Assembly (NCBI RefSeq): GCF_016908415.1
Contig: NZ_JAFBDW010000009.1
Location: 1 to 45,482, forward strand
Direction: 5' to 3'
Source: Caldicoprobacter guelmensis
Lineage (GTDB): Bacteria; Bacillota; Clostridia; Caldicoprobacterales; Caldicoprobacteraceae
Length of the DNA stretch: 45,482 nucleotides
Of the stretch, positions 15,085 to 24,421 are shown one piece after another (within the stretch, counting starts at the first letter, position 1; every line of letters begins with the position of its first letter). Below the pieces are notes generated by a model. The model did not search any database. It was not told the DNA's origin and saw only the letters and a program-made list of their open reading frames with translations. The position numbers and the translations under genes are program-made.

Positions 15085-15201
15085 TTGCCACACCTCTTTT
15101 CACAAACATGGCGTTCAACTTTTAGTATGTCTCAATTTTTCACAATACCATGATATGCAGCCCCAAAAAGAGGTGTGACACAACGGCCAGGCATGGCAGG
15201 T

Positions 15202-16320
15202 TTAACCTGCTTTGGCGTATTTTGAGATATTGAGCAGCACCCCTATGCTGGCCATGAAAATGGCCAGCGAAGAACCACCAAAGCTTATAAACGGGAGGGG
15301 CAACCCGGTAGGGGGCATGGATGCCGTCACCACCGCTATGTTTATGACGGTCTGGATGCCTATCATGCCCGTGATCCCCGCTGCCAGCAGGCACCCAAAC
15401 AGGTCAGGAGCTGTAATGGCTATCTTCAATCCCCTCCATATCAGGATGACGAACAGCAGTATGAGCAGCGTACATCCGACAAATCCCAGTTCCTCGCCTA
15501 TAATGGCGAATATAAAGTCGGTCTCTGGATATGGTATATAAAGATACTTTTGCCTGCTCTCACCCAGCCCCATCCCAAATAAGCCACCCGCGCCTAAAGA
15601 ATACAGCGACTGAATGATCTGGTATCCCGTCTCCAGTGGGTCCTTCCATGGGTCTAAAAATGCCACCCACCTTTCCAGCCGATACTCAGCCGCCTTAACA
15701 AGGGCAGCGGCTGCAGCGGCGCCACCGCCAACCAGCAAACCCAGATGCCATAGCCTGGCACCCGATACAAACAGCATCACCATCACAAGCAGTACCAGGC
15801 TTCCCGCCGTGCTCATATTGGGCTGCAGCATGATGAGTCCAAACAGCAACCCCGTTAGCAGAAGGTAGGGCACCACACCCTGGAAGAAAGATTTTATCCT
15901 GTCCTTCCGCCGGGCCATGCTATCGGCCAAAAACAGCACAAGCGCAAATTTGGCGATCTCCGAAGGCTGTATGCTCAACCCCCCTATATTGAGCCAGCGC
16001 TTGGCATTATTCCGTTCCACCCCCACAACCAAAACAGCAGCTAAAAGCAATATGCTCAGCATCAGCAAGGGCTTTGAAAACTTTCTAAGCTTCCAATAAT
16101 CCAAGTTTGCCGTAAATGCCATGGCTACAAAGCCTACAACCGCCCACAGACACTGGCGCTTGAAAAAGTAGTATTTATCCCCCCACCTGACCTGTGCGTA
16201 ATAAAAGCTGGCGCTGAACACCATGATGGTGCCAAAGGCGACGAGGATTACAATAGTGAGCAAAATGGGATAATCAAATGGCTTCTTATGCTTTGGGGCT
16301 TTTTTGGGCCTTTTGTTCAC
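15202..16320 (-). CDS. ftsW: SEDS-family peptidoglycan glycosyltransferase FtsW/SpoVE
   Basis: A 372-aa polytopic protein of the SEDS family, which polymerises lipid II together with a class B penicillin-binding protein. About ten membrane segments are visible. Family motifs are KRWLNIGGLSIQPSEIAK, then YIPYPETDFIFAIIGEELG and GLPLPFISFGGSS near the C-terminus. GTG 16320 overlaps the murD stop as GTGA. FtsW and SpoVE cannot be told apart by sequence alone; the position in the dcw cluster allows either vegetative or sporulation function. The next gene is murA rather than murG. Confidence 0.93.
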   Translation of the reverse strand: MNKRPKKAPKHKKPFDYPILLTIVILVAFGTIMVFSASFYYAQVRWGDKYYFFKRQCLWAVVGFVAMAFTANLDYWKLRKFSKPLLMLSILLLAAVLVVGVERNNAKRWLNIGGLSIQPSEIAKFALVLFLADSMARRKDRIKSFFQGVVPYLLLTGLLFGLIMLQPNMSTAGSLVLLVMVMLFVSGARLWHLGLLVGGGAAAAAALVKAAEYRLERWVAFLDPWKDPLETGYQIIQSLYSLGAGGLFGMGLGESRQKYLYIPYPETDFIFAIIGEELGFVGCTLLILLFVILIWRGLKIAITAPDLFGCLLAAGITGMIGIQTVINIAVVTASMPPTGLPLPFISFGGSSLAIFMASIGVLLNISKYAKAG

Positions 16321-17684
16321 TCAAATTCCCCCTTAAGAGCCCTGACAGCGCTCTTAAAGACTCTTCCCCTTTCCTCATAATCTTTGAACATATCCCAACT
16401 GGCACATGCCGGAGAAAACAGCACGTTATAGCCCGGGGAAGCCAGGCTAAACGCCTTCCTCACGCTCTCTTCTACAGTGTTTACGCGGTATACCTCTTCA
16501 AACCCCTTCTCCTTTGCGGTTCTAATGAGCTTATCAGCCGTCTCTCCCAATACCACCATGTGGGTGACGGTTTTGCCAAAGGCATCTATGAACTCATCAA
16601 AGCTGCTGCCCTTATCCATTCCACCCGCTATAAGCACGGTAGGCCCTTTCATGGCCTGTATAGCCTTTATTGAAGCATCGGGATTAGTACCCTTTGAGTC
16701 GTTATAAAACTTGACCCCTCTGATGGTATCCACGTACTCGATGCGGTGCTCCACTCCCTTGAAAGTCTTCAAGGTGACAGCTATGTCCTGCGCTGTAGCC
16801 CCCATGACCCTGGCCATCAAAGCAGCGGCCAGAGCATTTTCCAGATTGTGCGCCCCTGGTATGAATATGTCCTCAACTCCGCACACCTCTTCTTTGCCCT
16901 GCCCTATATCCAGCACCACCTTGCCACCTTCCACCCATGCCCCTTTGGATAGCTGCTTTAAGCGGCTGAAAAACAGCACCTGCCCTCGAACCTGCGTCGC
17001 CAGCCTTGCCGCTGCCTCATTATCGGCATTCAAAACCACCCAGTCATTGGGAGTGCAGTTTTCAAAAATCCTGGCCTTGGCCGCTATGTAATTCTCCATC
17101 GTCTTGTGGCGATTGAGGTGATCGGGGGTAATATTGAGAATGGCGGCTACATGCGGATGAAAGTGGCGAACGGCTTCCAGCTGGAAACTGCTCACCTCCA
17201 CCACCGCTATGTCGTCTTCATCCATCCCCAAAGCCTTGCTTACAAATGGCACGCCGATATTGCCCAGCACGTATGCGTTAAAACCAGCCTTTTTGAGCAT
17301 CTCCCCCGTCAAGGTCACCGTTGTGGTCTTGCCATTGGTGCCGGTAATGGCAATAACCGGCGCCCTGCACAGCCTGTAAGCCAGCTCAAGCTCGCTTATA
17401 ACCTCCCGCCCAAGGCGCTGCGCCTTTTGAATAAAAGGGGAATCTATGGGCACAGAGGGGCTTATGACGATCAGGTCAACCTTTTCAACCAGGTCATCGG
17501 GCGTACACCCAAGACAAAGCTCCACATCCAGCGTTTCAAGCTCCAATATTGAATCTCCCAGCTCTTCCCGCCTCTTTATGTCGTTTGCTATAACCCTGGC
17601 GCCCAGGCTCTTTAGCACTTTGGTAGCAGCAATGCCGCTTCGCGCAAGCCCCACTACAAGAACAGCCTTCCCATGGTACTCCAT
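16317..17684 (-). CDS. murD: UDP-N-acetylmuramoylalanine--D-glutamate ligase MurD
   Basis: A 455-aa cytoplasmic Mur ligase adding D-glutamate to UDP-MurNAc-L-Ala with ATP. The N-terminal Rossmann domain starts AVLVVGLARSGIAATKVLKS. The ATP-binding loop is AITGTNGKTTTVTLTGEML, and HFHPHVAAILNITPDHLNRH and EHRIEYVDTIRGVKFYNDSK are Mur ligase motifs. ATG 17684 has AGGAGG 5 nt upstream. A 105-bp spacer without clear signals separates it from mraY; the 3' end overlaps ftsW. Confidence 0.95.
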   Translation of the reverse strand: MEYHGKAVLVVGLARSGIAATKVLKSLGARVIANDIKRREELGDSILELETLDVELCLGCTPDDLVEKVDLIVISPSVPIDSPFIQKAQRLGREVISELELAYRLCRAPVIAITGTNGKTTTVTLTGEMLKKAGFNAYVLGNIGVPFVSKALGMDEDDIAVVEVSSFQLEAVRHFHPHVAAILNITPDHLNRHKTMENYIAAKARIFENCTPNDWVVLNADNEAAARLATQVRGQVLFFSRLKQLSKGAWVEGGKVVLDIGQGKEEVCGVEDIFIPGAHNLENALAAALMARVMGATAQDIAVTLKTFKGVEHRIEYVDTIRGVKFYNDSKGTNPDASIKAIQAMKGPTVLIAGGMDKGSSFDEFIDAFGKTVTHMVVLGETADKLIRTAKEKGFEEVYRVNTVEESVRKAFSLASPGYNVLFSPACASWDMFKDYEERGRVFKSAVRALKGEFE

Positions 17685-17789
17685 ATGCTCCTCCTATTAA
17701 ATTAAAACTCTCAAGTCAAACCCCACTATTTTAACTCCTTACGCCATCCAGATTGTCTGGACGCACGCTATACCACAAAACCAGCCCTT

Positions 17790-18779
17790 TCACACAGCCA
17801 GCAAACCAATAAGGCACAGCAGGGTAGTCGCTATCATGAACATGGCAACCACCCTGGGCTCGCTCATGCCGCTGAGCTCAAAATGATGATGAAGCGGGCT
17901 CATGCGGAACACTCTCTTGCCGGTCAGCTTATATGACGCCACCTGTATTATCACCGACAGAGTCTCTGCCATGTATACCCCTCCGATTATAGGTAAAAAC
18001 AGGGGCAGCTTAAGCAAAACCGCGAGGGCCACCACCGCTCCACCCAACCCCATTGCTCCGGTATCACCCATAAAGACCTGTGCGGGATAAGCGTTGAACC
18101 GCAAAAATCCCAGGCACCCGCCCGTTACAGCCCCAGCAAATACCATGAGGTTGTCATAGTTTACCGCCATATACTCCAGGCCCTCCCGGCGCATGGAAGA
18201 CGCCAGATAGGCCGCTAAAATGCTAAAAGTGGCCGCCACTATAAGGGTAACACCCGAAGCTAAACCGTCCAGCCCATCATTTAGATTCACGCTGTTTACC
18301 GTCCCCACTATTATGAAGGTCATCAGCGGGATATACATAATGTCCAGGTCCCATTCCGCCTTGACAAAAGGAATGGTTACAGCACTGCCTACATGGGTAT
18401 AGGCGTAATAAGAAAATATGACTCCTATGGCAATCTGGGCCAGCATCTTTTGATAAGCCTTAAGCCCCAGCGACCTGCGCCTCAATATCTTGAGATAGTC
18501 GTCCAGAAAACCTATAAACCCAAACCCCAGCATCACCAGTAGAGCGGCCAGCAGGAAGTCCAGGCTGCCCCTAGCCAGCGCAAGGGCCGCTATGCAAATG
18601 GGTATTAAGAAAATTACTCCGCCCATGGTAGGGGTCCCGGCTTTTTTAAAGTGCGCCTGCGGGCCTTCCTGGCGTACGTACTGGCCAAACTTGAGCCTTC
18701 TCAGCACAGGTATGGCAAATACTCCAACCGCTAACGTAAGTACAAAAGATATGATCACCGTGTATATCAATGATTCCAA
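17790..18779 (-). CDS. mraY: Phospho-N-acetylmuramoyl-pentapeptide transferase MraY
   Basis: A 329-aa membrane enzyme that transfers phospho-MurNAc-pentapeptide to undecaprenyl phosphate, giving lipid I. Ten membrane segments are visible. Conserved stretches are GTPTMGGVIFLIP, FGFIGFLDDYLKI with the aspartate pair, NSVNLNDGLDGLASG and the histidine-rich MSPLHHHFELSG. The start is TTG 18779, preceded by AGGGGG at 9 nt and overlapping the murF end by 13 nt. Confidence 0.96.
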   Translation of the reverse strand: MESLIYTVIISFVLTLAVGVFAIPVLRRLKFGQYVRQEGPQAHFKKAGTPTMGGVIFLIPICIAALALARGSLDFLLAALLVMLGFGFIGFLDDYLKILRRRSLGLKAYQKMLAQIAIGVIFSYYAYTHVGSAVTIPFVKAEWDLDIMYIPLMTFIIVGTVNSVNLNDGLDGLASGVTLIVAATFSILAAYLASSMRREGLEYMAVNYDNLMVFAGAVTGGCLGFLRFNAYPAQVFMGDTGAMGLGGAVVALAVLLKLPLFLPIIGGVYMAETLSVIIQVASYKLTGKRVFRMSPLHHHFELSGMSEPRVVAMFMIATTLLCLIGLLAV

Positions 18780-20164
18780 GGTCTATAACCCCCTTTTAAG
18801 AGGTAAGAGACAACTTCCTCCATCTTCATACCTCTGGAACCTTTTACTAATATTGTATCACCGCGTTGGACAATTGTGCTTAACAAGTTTATTATATCTT
18901 TATTACACTGGCAGTGATATATGCTTGAAGGGGGCATCCCGGATGCCTGTGCCTCCATGCCTATAAAGCGGCTATTTTCACCTCGGGTGATCAACAAATC
19001 CACCCTATTTTGTACCACAGCACTGCCCACCTGGCGGTGCCCCTCTTCAGCATAATCACCCAATTCCAGCATATCGCCCAGCACTGCAATCCTGCGCACA
19101 CCCGGCATGTCCTTGAGTACCGAAAGTGCCGCCTTCATGGAGTCAGGGCTGGCGTTGTAGGCATCATCAATCACAATGGTGCCCTCCTGCGTCTCAAATA
19201 TATTAAGCCGCATATTGCCCGGCTTAAAGGCTTTAAACGCTTTACCCATCTCCCCAACGCTTATGCCAAAAAGCCGTCCCACGGCAATGGCCGCCAAGCT
19301 GTTATATACGTTGTGTCTCCCTGGCAGCGGCAGCTTAAAGGGATATGCCTCACCACCAGCTACCAGCTTAAAACTAACACCATAATGGCCGGTGGTTATG
19401 CCTTCTGCCCTGAAATCCAGGCCTTCCCGCATTCCAAAAAACTTGACCCCGAATTTAAGCTTTTCCCTAACTCCCCACAGCATGTCATCGTCACCGTTCA
19501 ATACCGCAACCCCATTTCCGGGGAAATAATCAAAAATCTCAAGCTTTGCCCTAAGTATGTTTTCTCTGCTGCCAAGCTTCTCTATGTGGGACACGCCTAT
19601 GTTGGTGATCACGCCTATGCAGGGAAGTGCCGCCTCAACCATCCTGTGTATCTCGCCAAAGCCGCTCATGCCCATCTCCACCACGGCTATTTCATGATGC
19701 CGCTCAAGCCTGAATAATGTCAGCGGCAGGCCGATTTCGTTGTTGAGGTTGCCCTCGGTCTTTAAAACGTCATAACGTGTTGAAAGCACGCAGTGTATCA
19801 TGTCCTTTGTGGTGGTCTTGCCCGTGCTCCCAGTCACCGCTATCACCGGGATGTTGAACTTCCTTCGATAATAGCCGGCCAGGCGCTGAAGGCCGACAAG
19901 GGTATTATCAACTTTGATGGCGCTTATACCCTCGGGAAGCCGGTCCAGTACACGCTGGACGAGAACGGCCTTTGCACCCTTTTCTGCCGCCTGGGGAATG
20001 AAGTCGTGGCCGTCAAACCTGTCGCCAATAAGCGATACAAACAGTTCCCCTGGCTTTATCGTCCTGCTATCGGTACTCACACCTGTTATAACCCCACTTG
20101 CCTCGCCTTTCACCAACTCTCCATCGGTGGCCTTAAGTATCTCCTCTACCGATATGGGTTCCAT
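18767..20164 (-). CDS. murF: UDP-MurNAc-tripeptide--D-Ala-D-Ala ligase MurF
   Basis: A 465-aa Mur ligase that completes the pentapeptide by adding D-Ala-D-Ala. Motifs are STDSRTIKPGELFVSLIGDR in the uridine-binding domain, AVTGSTGKTTTKDMIH for ATP, GVITNIGVSHIEKLGS and IVIDDAYNASPDSMKAAL, the last being MurF-typical. ATG 20164 forms TGATG with the murE stop, giving coupled translation; an extra TTG at 20167 is ignored. The 3' end overlaps mraY by 13 nt. Confidence 0.95.
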   Translation of the reverse strand: MEPISVEEILKATDGELVKGEASGVITGVSTDSRTIKPGELFVSLIGDRFDGHDFIPQAAEKGAKAVLVQRVLDRLPEGISAIKVDNTLVGLQRLAGYYRRKFNIPVIAVTGSTGKTTTKDMIHCVLSTRYDVLKTEGNLNNEIGLPLTLFRLERHHEIAVVEMGMSGFGEIHRMVEAALPCIGVITNIGVSHIEKLGSRENILRAKLEIFDYFPGNGVAVLNGDDDMLWGVREKLKFGVKFFGMREGLDFRAEGITTGHYGVSFKLVAGGEAYPFKLPLPGRHNVYNSLAAIAVGRLFGISVGEMGKAFKAFKPGNMRLNIFETQEGTIVIDDAYNASPDSMKAALSVLKDMPGVRRIAVLGDMLELGDYAEEGHRQVGSAVVQNRVDLLITRGENSRFIGMEAQASGMPPSSIYHCQCNKDIINLLSTIVQRGDTILVKGSRGMKMEEVVSYLLKGGYRPWNH

Positions 20165-21615
20165 CAAACCTTCTCCCTTCCCAGCAGTTCGGCAACCACT
20201 TCCCTTTCATCAAAGTGGATGACCTTATTCTTCAGTATTTGGTAGGTCTCATGCCCCTTGCCTGCAAGTATGATCACATCCCCTGGCCTGCCGTGGTTTA
20301 AAGCATAGGCAATGGCCTCCCTGCGGTCCTCGATGACCACATAGGGGCATGCGGTCTTCTGTACGCCCGGTATGATCTGCTGTATAATAGCCATGGGCTC
20401 CTCACTGCGCGGGTTATCGGAGGTAATGACGCAAAAGTCAGAGTATTTTCCCGCTACCTCCCCCATTATGGGCCGCTTTGAGGGGTCACGATCGCCGCCG
20501 CATCCAAACACCGTGATGACGCGCCCTTTGGTGAAGTCACGGGCCGTCTTAAGCACATTCTCCAATCCATCAGGGGTGTGGGCATAATCTATTATCACCG
20601 AATACTCGGTACCGGTGTCAAGAAGCTCAAACCGCCCTGGTACACCTTTCACCTTTTCAAGGCCGGCCTTTATGCATCCAGCCGACACCCCAAGCGCATG
20701 ACACGCCGTTGCAGCAGCCAGGGCATTGTACACGCTGAAAAGCCCGGGTATGTTCAAGTTTACCTGACAACTTTCGCCCTGCAAAAAAAGCTCGAACGAC
20801 ACGCCTTTTAAGGTAATCTCTATATCCCTTGCAAACACCTGTGCTGCCCTGCTGATCCCATAGGTCCATAGCCTGCCCTGCACCCTTTCGGCATACATGC
20901 GCCCAGCCTCATCGTCTATGTTTATGGCCGCCTGCCTGCTCTGTAAAAACAGCTTTGCCTTGGCCTCACGATACTCCTCGAAGGTGCGGTGAAAATCCAG
21001 ATGGTCCTGCGTCAAATTAGTAAACACCCCTACTTCAAACTGCACGCCGGCCACGCGTTTAAGGCTCAGCGAATGGGAAGACACCTCCATAACTATGGCA
21101 TTTACGCCCTCATCCCGCATATCCTTAAAAAGCCTTTGCAGGTCCATTGATTCGGGAGTGGTCCTCTCGGCAGGCAGCACCTTGGAGCCTATCATATTTG
21201 CGATGGTACCAATCAGCCCTACCTTTTTGCCAGCTTCCTCCAGTATGGATTTTACGAGATAGGTTACGGTGGTCTTGCCATTGGTACCCGTCACTCCGAC
21301 TATGGGTATGTCCTGAGCTGGGTAGCCATAAAAGGCTCGGGATATCAGCGCCATGGCCAGGCGGGTATCCTCAACAAACACCTTGGTGACGTGCTGGGGT
21401 AAAGGAACATCCTTGTGCAGTACTACGGCATGTGCACCTTTGGCCACCGCTTCACCAGCAAAGTCATGGCCGTCAAACCGGAAACCTTCGATACAAAAGA
21501 ACAAAGAGTTAGGCGTCACTTTCCGCGAATCATAGTATATGGCGTCGATCTGCTTGTCGGCATCGCCTTCTATGCGAGAAACATCTATTTCTCTGAGCAA
21601 CTCTTTAAGCAGCAT
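20164..21615 (-). CDS. murE: UDP-MurNAc-tripeptide synthetase MurE, meso-diaminopimelate type
   Basis: A 483-aa Mur ligase adding the third amino acid of the stem peptide. IYYDSRKVTPNSLFFCIEG and VGVTGTNGKTTVTYLVKSIL mark the uridine and ATP domains; TTPESMDLQR follows. DNPRSEEP near the C-terminus is the meso-diaminopimelate specificity motif (DNPR), as against lysine enzymes. ATG 21615 is chosen because GGAGG lies 7 nt upstream; the open frame reaches 21630. The 90-bp gap to the penicillin-binding protein gene shows no promoter that I can support. Confidence 0.96.
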   Translation of the reverse strand: MLLKELLREIDVSRIEGDADKQIDAIYYDSRKVTPNSLFFCIEGFRFDGHDFAGEAVAKGAHAVVLHKDVPLPQHVTKVFVEDTRLAMALISRAFYGYPAQDIPIVGVTGTNGKTTVTYLVKSILEEAGKKVGLIGTIANMIGSKVLPAERTTPESMDLQRLFKDMRDEGVNAIVMEVSSHSLSLKRVAGVQFEVGVFTNLTQDHLDFHRTFEEYREAKAKLFLQSRQAAINIDDEAGRMYAERVQGRLWTYGISRAAQVFARDIEITLKGVSFELFLQGESCQVNLNIPGLFSVYNALAAATACHALGVSAGCIKAGLEKVKGVPGRFELLDTGTEYSVIIDYAHTPDGLENVLKTARDFTKGRVITVFGCGGDRDPSKRPIMGEVAGKYSDFCVITSDNPRSEEPMAIIQQIIPGVQKTACPYVVIEDRREAIAYALNHGRPGDVIILAGKGHETYQILKNKVIHFDEREVVAELLGREKV

Positions 21616-21705
21616 ACCTCTTCCTCCCACACATCAGTTACCTATTTAGAGTAGTATTTACATTTCATGGCAAAATTATTCGCCATCGTAATTTCCGCTT
21701 TTCTA

Positions 21706-23895
21706 CTACTGTGTCGGCAGCGCAAATCGCACCTTCACTTCAGTACCGGGTTCAACCTGCGTGCCGGGTGCCGGGTCCTGCCCTATGGCAATCCCCGAAC
21801 CCTCTATTCTAAGCTTTAAACCTTCAGAGACCAGGATTCGGTTGGCTTCGCGAATCGATTTTCCCCGCACATCCGGCACCAGCACCATCCCTTCAGCAGG
21901 GGTCTGCGCACCCTGGGCCTGTTGCTGGCCTTCGGCCTTTCGCTCGGTGTAAAGCAGCACGGTGGTACCTGACACGACCTTAGCCCCTGGCTTGGGTACC
22001 TGGTCCTTTACGACAGTACCTGCCTCGTCAGCCAAATACTCCAGCCCTGCCTCTTTAAGGGCCTTAACGGCCTGGTCCACCTCCATGCCTATTACATCAG
22101 GCACTTCCACCTGCTGCACTTTATCCTGGGCTTCTTCGTCAAACACCGGCTCAACACCTAGATACTTAAGGGTATCCTCCAAGATATTTTTTACATAAGG
22201 CGCCGCAATGACGCTACCAAATGTAACCGGCGCTTCGGGTTCATCCACCATTAACAGCGCAATCACCCGTGGGTTGTCAGCAGGTGCAAAGCCGATAAAC
22301 GAGGATATGTTCTTATTGGGTATGATCTTGCCGTCTGGCCCGTATTTTTGCGCAGTGCCCGTTTTGCCGCCCACCCTGTAACCGGGTATATAAGCATTTC
22401 TGCCGCTCCCTTCAGTCACAACGCTCTCCAGCACTTCCCTCATTATTTTTGACGTCTCGGGCGATATAACCTGCCTTATCTTCTGCGGCGTAACGGTTTT
22501 GACCACTTCTTCCTTTTCTTGCCCTTTTTCGTCAACTACCACCTTTCGAAGCTCCTTGGCTATATAGGGCCTCATCAAGTTTCCACCGTTTATAACCGCC
22601 GAAACCGCTGTAATGAGCTGAAGGGGCGTAACCGAAATGGCCTGCCCAAAGCCCATCCTTGCCAGGTCTACGTTTTTCACCGCACTTTTAGGCATTATGA
22701 TGCCCTTCTCTTCGCCGAGCACATCTATTCCGGTAGGCTGACCAAATCCAAATCGTTCCAGATATTGATAAAACTTATCCTTTCCCAGCCTCAGCGCCAA
22801 CTCCATAAAAACAGGGTTACAGGAATTCTGCACTGCTTGGGGAAAAGTTTCGTGGCCATGGCCCCCGGCCCTCCAGCAGTTTATCCTCTGCCCGTCTACT
22901 ATTTTATACCCTGGACAGTTGAAAGTGCTTCTTAAGCTGACAACCCCTTCCTCCAAAGCCGCAGCAGCCGTTATTATTTTAAATGTAGAACCCGGGTCAA
23001 TGTTCTCCTTGCAGGCAAAGTTTTTGATGTACTGCTGCATCTGCTCGAAATTGCCTATATCGCGTGGCGGGTTATTGGGGTCAAAAGTGGGCCAGTTTGC
23101 CATGGCGAGTATCTCGCCGGTATTAGGGTCCATCACTATGGCATACACCTTTTTGGGGTTGTACTTGGCCACCACATTGCTGATCTCTCTCTCGGTGAAG
23201 TACTGTATGACCTGGTCGATGGTAAGCATAAGATTAAGCCCGTTGATGGGCGGTATATACCTGTCTACATTATAAGGCATTTCTCGGCCTGCGGCATCGG
23301 TCTCCATTACTATTTTGCCTGGGAAACCTTTTAAATACTTATCATAGTACAGCTCTATGCCTTCCTGACCCTTTAATCCTTCCCCGGGCTCTGCGTATTT
23401 CATGGTAAACCCCAAAACATGAGCGGCCAGGCTGCCGTTGGGATAATACCTTTTGGGCTCCTCGGTGAAGTCAAGGCCCTTGATGTTGAGGGTACGAACC
23501 TTGTTAGCAGTCTCCCTATCAACCTGGCGCTTTATCCACACGTATGTGCTTGAGGTATTGGATAGCTTTTTGTACAGCTCATCCTCATCCAGCCCAAGAA
23601 TGGGCGCTATCAAAGAAGCCACCCTACGCGGATCGCTTATCTGGCTGGGCCTTGCAGCTATGGACTCGGAAGTGGCGCTCTGCGCAAGGACCTTGCCGTT
23701 TCTGTCTTTAATGACCCCCCTCCTTGGAAATACATCCAAATCCCTTGTCCATTGATCCACAGCCTTTTTCTGAAGGTCTATTCCCCATATCAGCTGTATG
23801 TATCCTACCCTTACGGTCAGGGCAAAAAAAATTAAAGTAAATATCAATAACAGAGCCACCAAGCGCTTTCTATGGGTAACCCCTGGTAACGCCAC
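21706..23895 (-). CDS. Class B penicillin-binding protein, SpoVD/FtsI type, two PASTA domains
   Basis: A 729-aa transpeptidase that cross-links septal or spore peptidoglycan, partner of a SEDS protein. One membrane anchor (RLVALLLIFTLIFFALTVRV) is followed by the dimerisation domain (FPRRGVIKDRNGKVLAQSAT). The transpeptidase motifs are SxxK in DPGSTFKIITAAA, SxN in QNSCNPVFMEL and KTG in VGGKTGTAQKYG. Two PASTA repeats close the protein (VPDVIGMEVDQAVKALKEAG and VPDVRGKSIREANRILVSEG). SpoVD usually has one PASTA and FtsI/PBP2b types vary, so the name is left open. The frame opens at ATG 23916 with AGGGGG touching it; GTG 23895, with GAGGGGG about 10 nt upstream, seems better. Confidence 0.92.
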   Translation of the reverse strand: MALPGVTHRKRLVALLLIFTLIFFALTVRVGYIQLIWGIDLQKKAVDQWTRDLDVFPRRGVIKDRNGKVLAQSATSESIAARPSQISDPRRVASLIAPILGLDEDELYKKLSNTSSTYVWIKRQVDRETANKVRTLNIKGLDFTEEPKRYYPNGSLAAHVLGFTMKYAEPGEGLKGQEGIELYYDKYLKGFPGKIVMETDAAGREMPYNVDRYIPPINGLNLMLTIDQVIQYFTEREISNVVAKYNPKKVYAIVMDPNTGEILAMANWPTFDPNNPPRDIGNFEQMQQYIKNFACKENIDPGSTFKIITAAAALEEGVVSLRSTFNCPGYKIVDGQRINCWRAGGHGHETFPQAVQNSCNPVFMELALRLGKDKFYQYLERFGFGQPTGIDVLGEEKGIIMPKSAVKNVDLARMGFGQAISVTPLQLITAVSAVINGGNLMRPYIAKELRKVVVDEKGQEKEEVVKTVTPQKIRQVISPETSKIMREVLESVVTEGSGRNAYIPGYRVGGKTGTAQKYGPDGKIIPNKNISSFIGFAPADNPRVIALLMVDEPEAPVTFGSVIAAPYVKNILEDTLKYLGVEPVFDEEAQDKVQQVEVPDVIGMEVDQAVKALKEAGLEYLADEAGTVVKDQVPKPGAKVVSGTTVLLYTERKAEGQQQAQGAQTPAEGMVLVPDVRGKSIREANRILVSEGLKLRIEGSGIAIGQDPAPGTQVEPGTEVKVRFALPTQ

Positions 23896-23922
23896 GGAAT
23901 TACCACCCCCTCGCATCCCCCT

Positions 23923-24372
23923 TCAGTCAATTAGCCTCAGGATTATATCCCATATACTGGTTTCCTGATGCTTTGCCACCTCTGCCTGTTTCTGTTCCAT
24001 TTCATTCTCGGGAAGTTCAACATACTGTACCTGCGTCTGATGAGGGTAGTTCATATGAAGCTGATTTCTGGCAACCTCCTCTATCCTTCTCAAATCCTCA
24101 CTTGCCGCAAGCTCCAACTTCAACAGTTCGCTCTGCTTAAGCGCTTCATCCAGCCTTTTCTCAAGCTCCAGTATACGCTGATGGTTCTCCGCAATGGCGG
24201 CATGCCGGCTCACTACCAGGAATGCCATTACAAACCACAAGGCCACCAGAATTATGGGCTTTATCCTGCTGGCCCGCTTTGGCCTGGGTTTAGCCTTCGG
24301 CCTGGATTTAACCTCGGTACGAGACTTGGGCAACGGCTCTGCATAATGTTGTCGTTTTGGAGCTACTACCAA
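23923..24372 (-). CDS. ftsL: Cell division protein FtsL
   Basis: A 149-aa bitopic protein. A long basic, proline-rich cytoplasmic tail (SRTEVKSRPKAKPRPKRASR) is followed by a single membrane segment (PIILVALWFVMAFLVVSRHA) and an extracytoplasmic coiled coil (about residues 62-95). The small size, topology and place between rsmH and the penicillin-binding protein identify FtsL despite low sequence conservation; LRRIEEVARNQLHMNYPHQT is typical. The start is TTG 24372, 10 nt after AGGAGG. Confidence 0.85.
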   Translation of the reverse strand: MVVAPKRQHYAEPLPKSRTEVKSRPKAKPRPKRASRIKPIILVALWFVMAFLVVSRHAAIAENHQRILELEKRLDEALKQSELLKLELAASEDLRRIEEVARNQLHMNYPHQTQVQYVELPENEMEQKQAEVAKHQETSIWDIILRLID

Positions 24373-24421
24373 TTTTATTCATCCTCCTTATCTTTTATGT
24401 ATCCTCATCCCTGGTAGCAGT

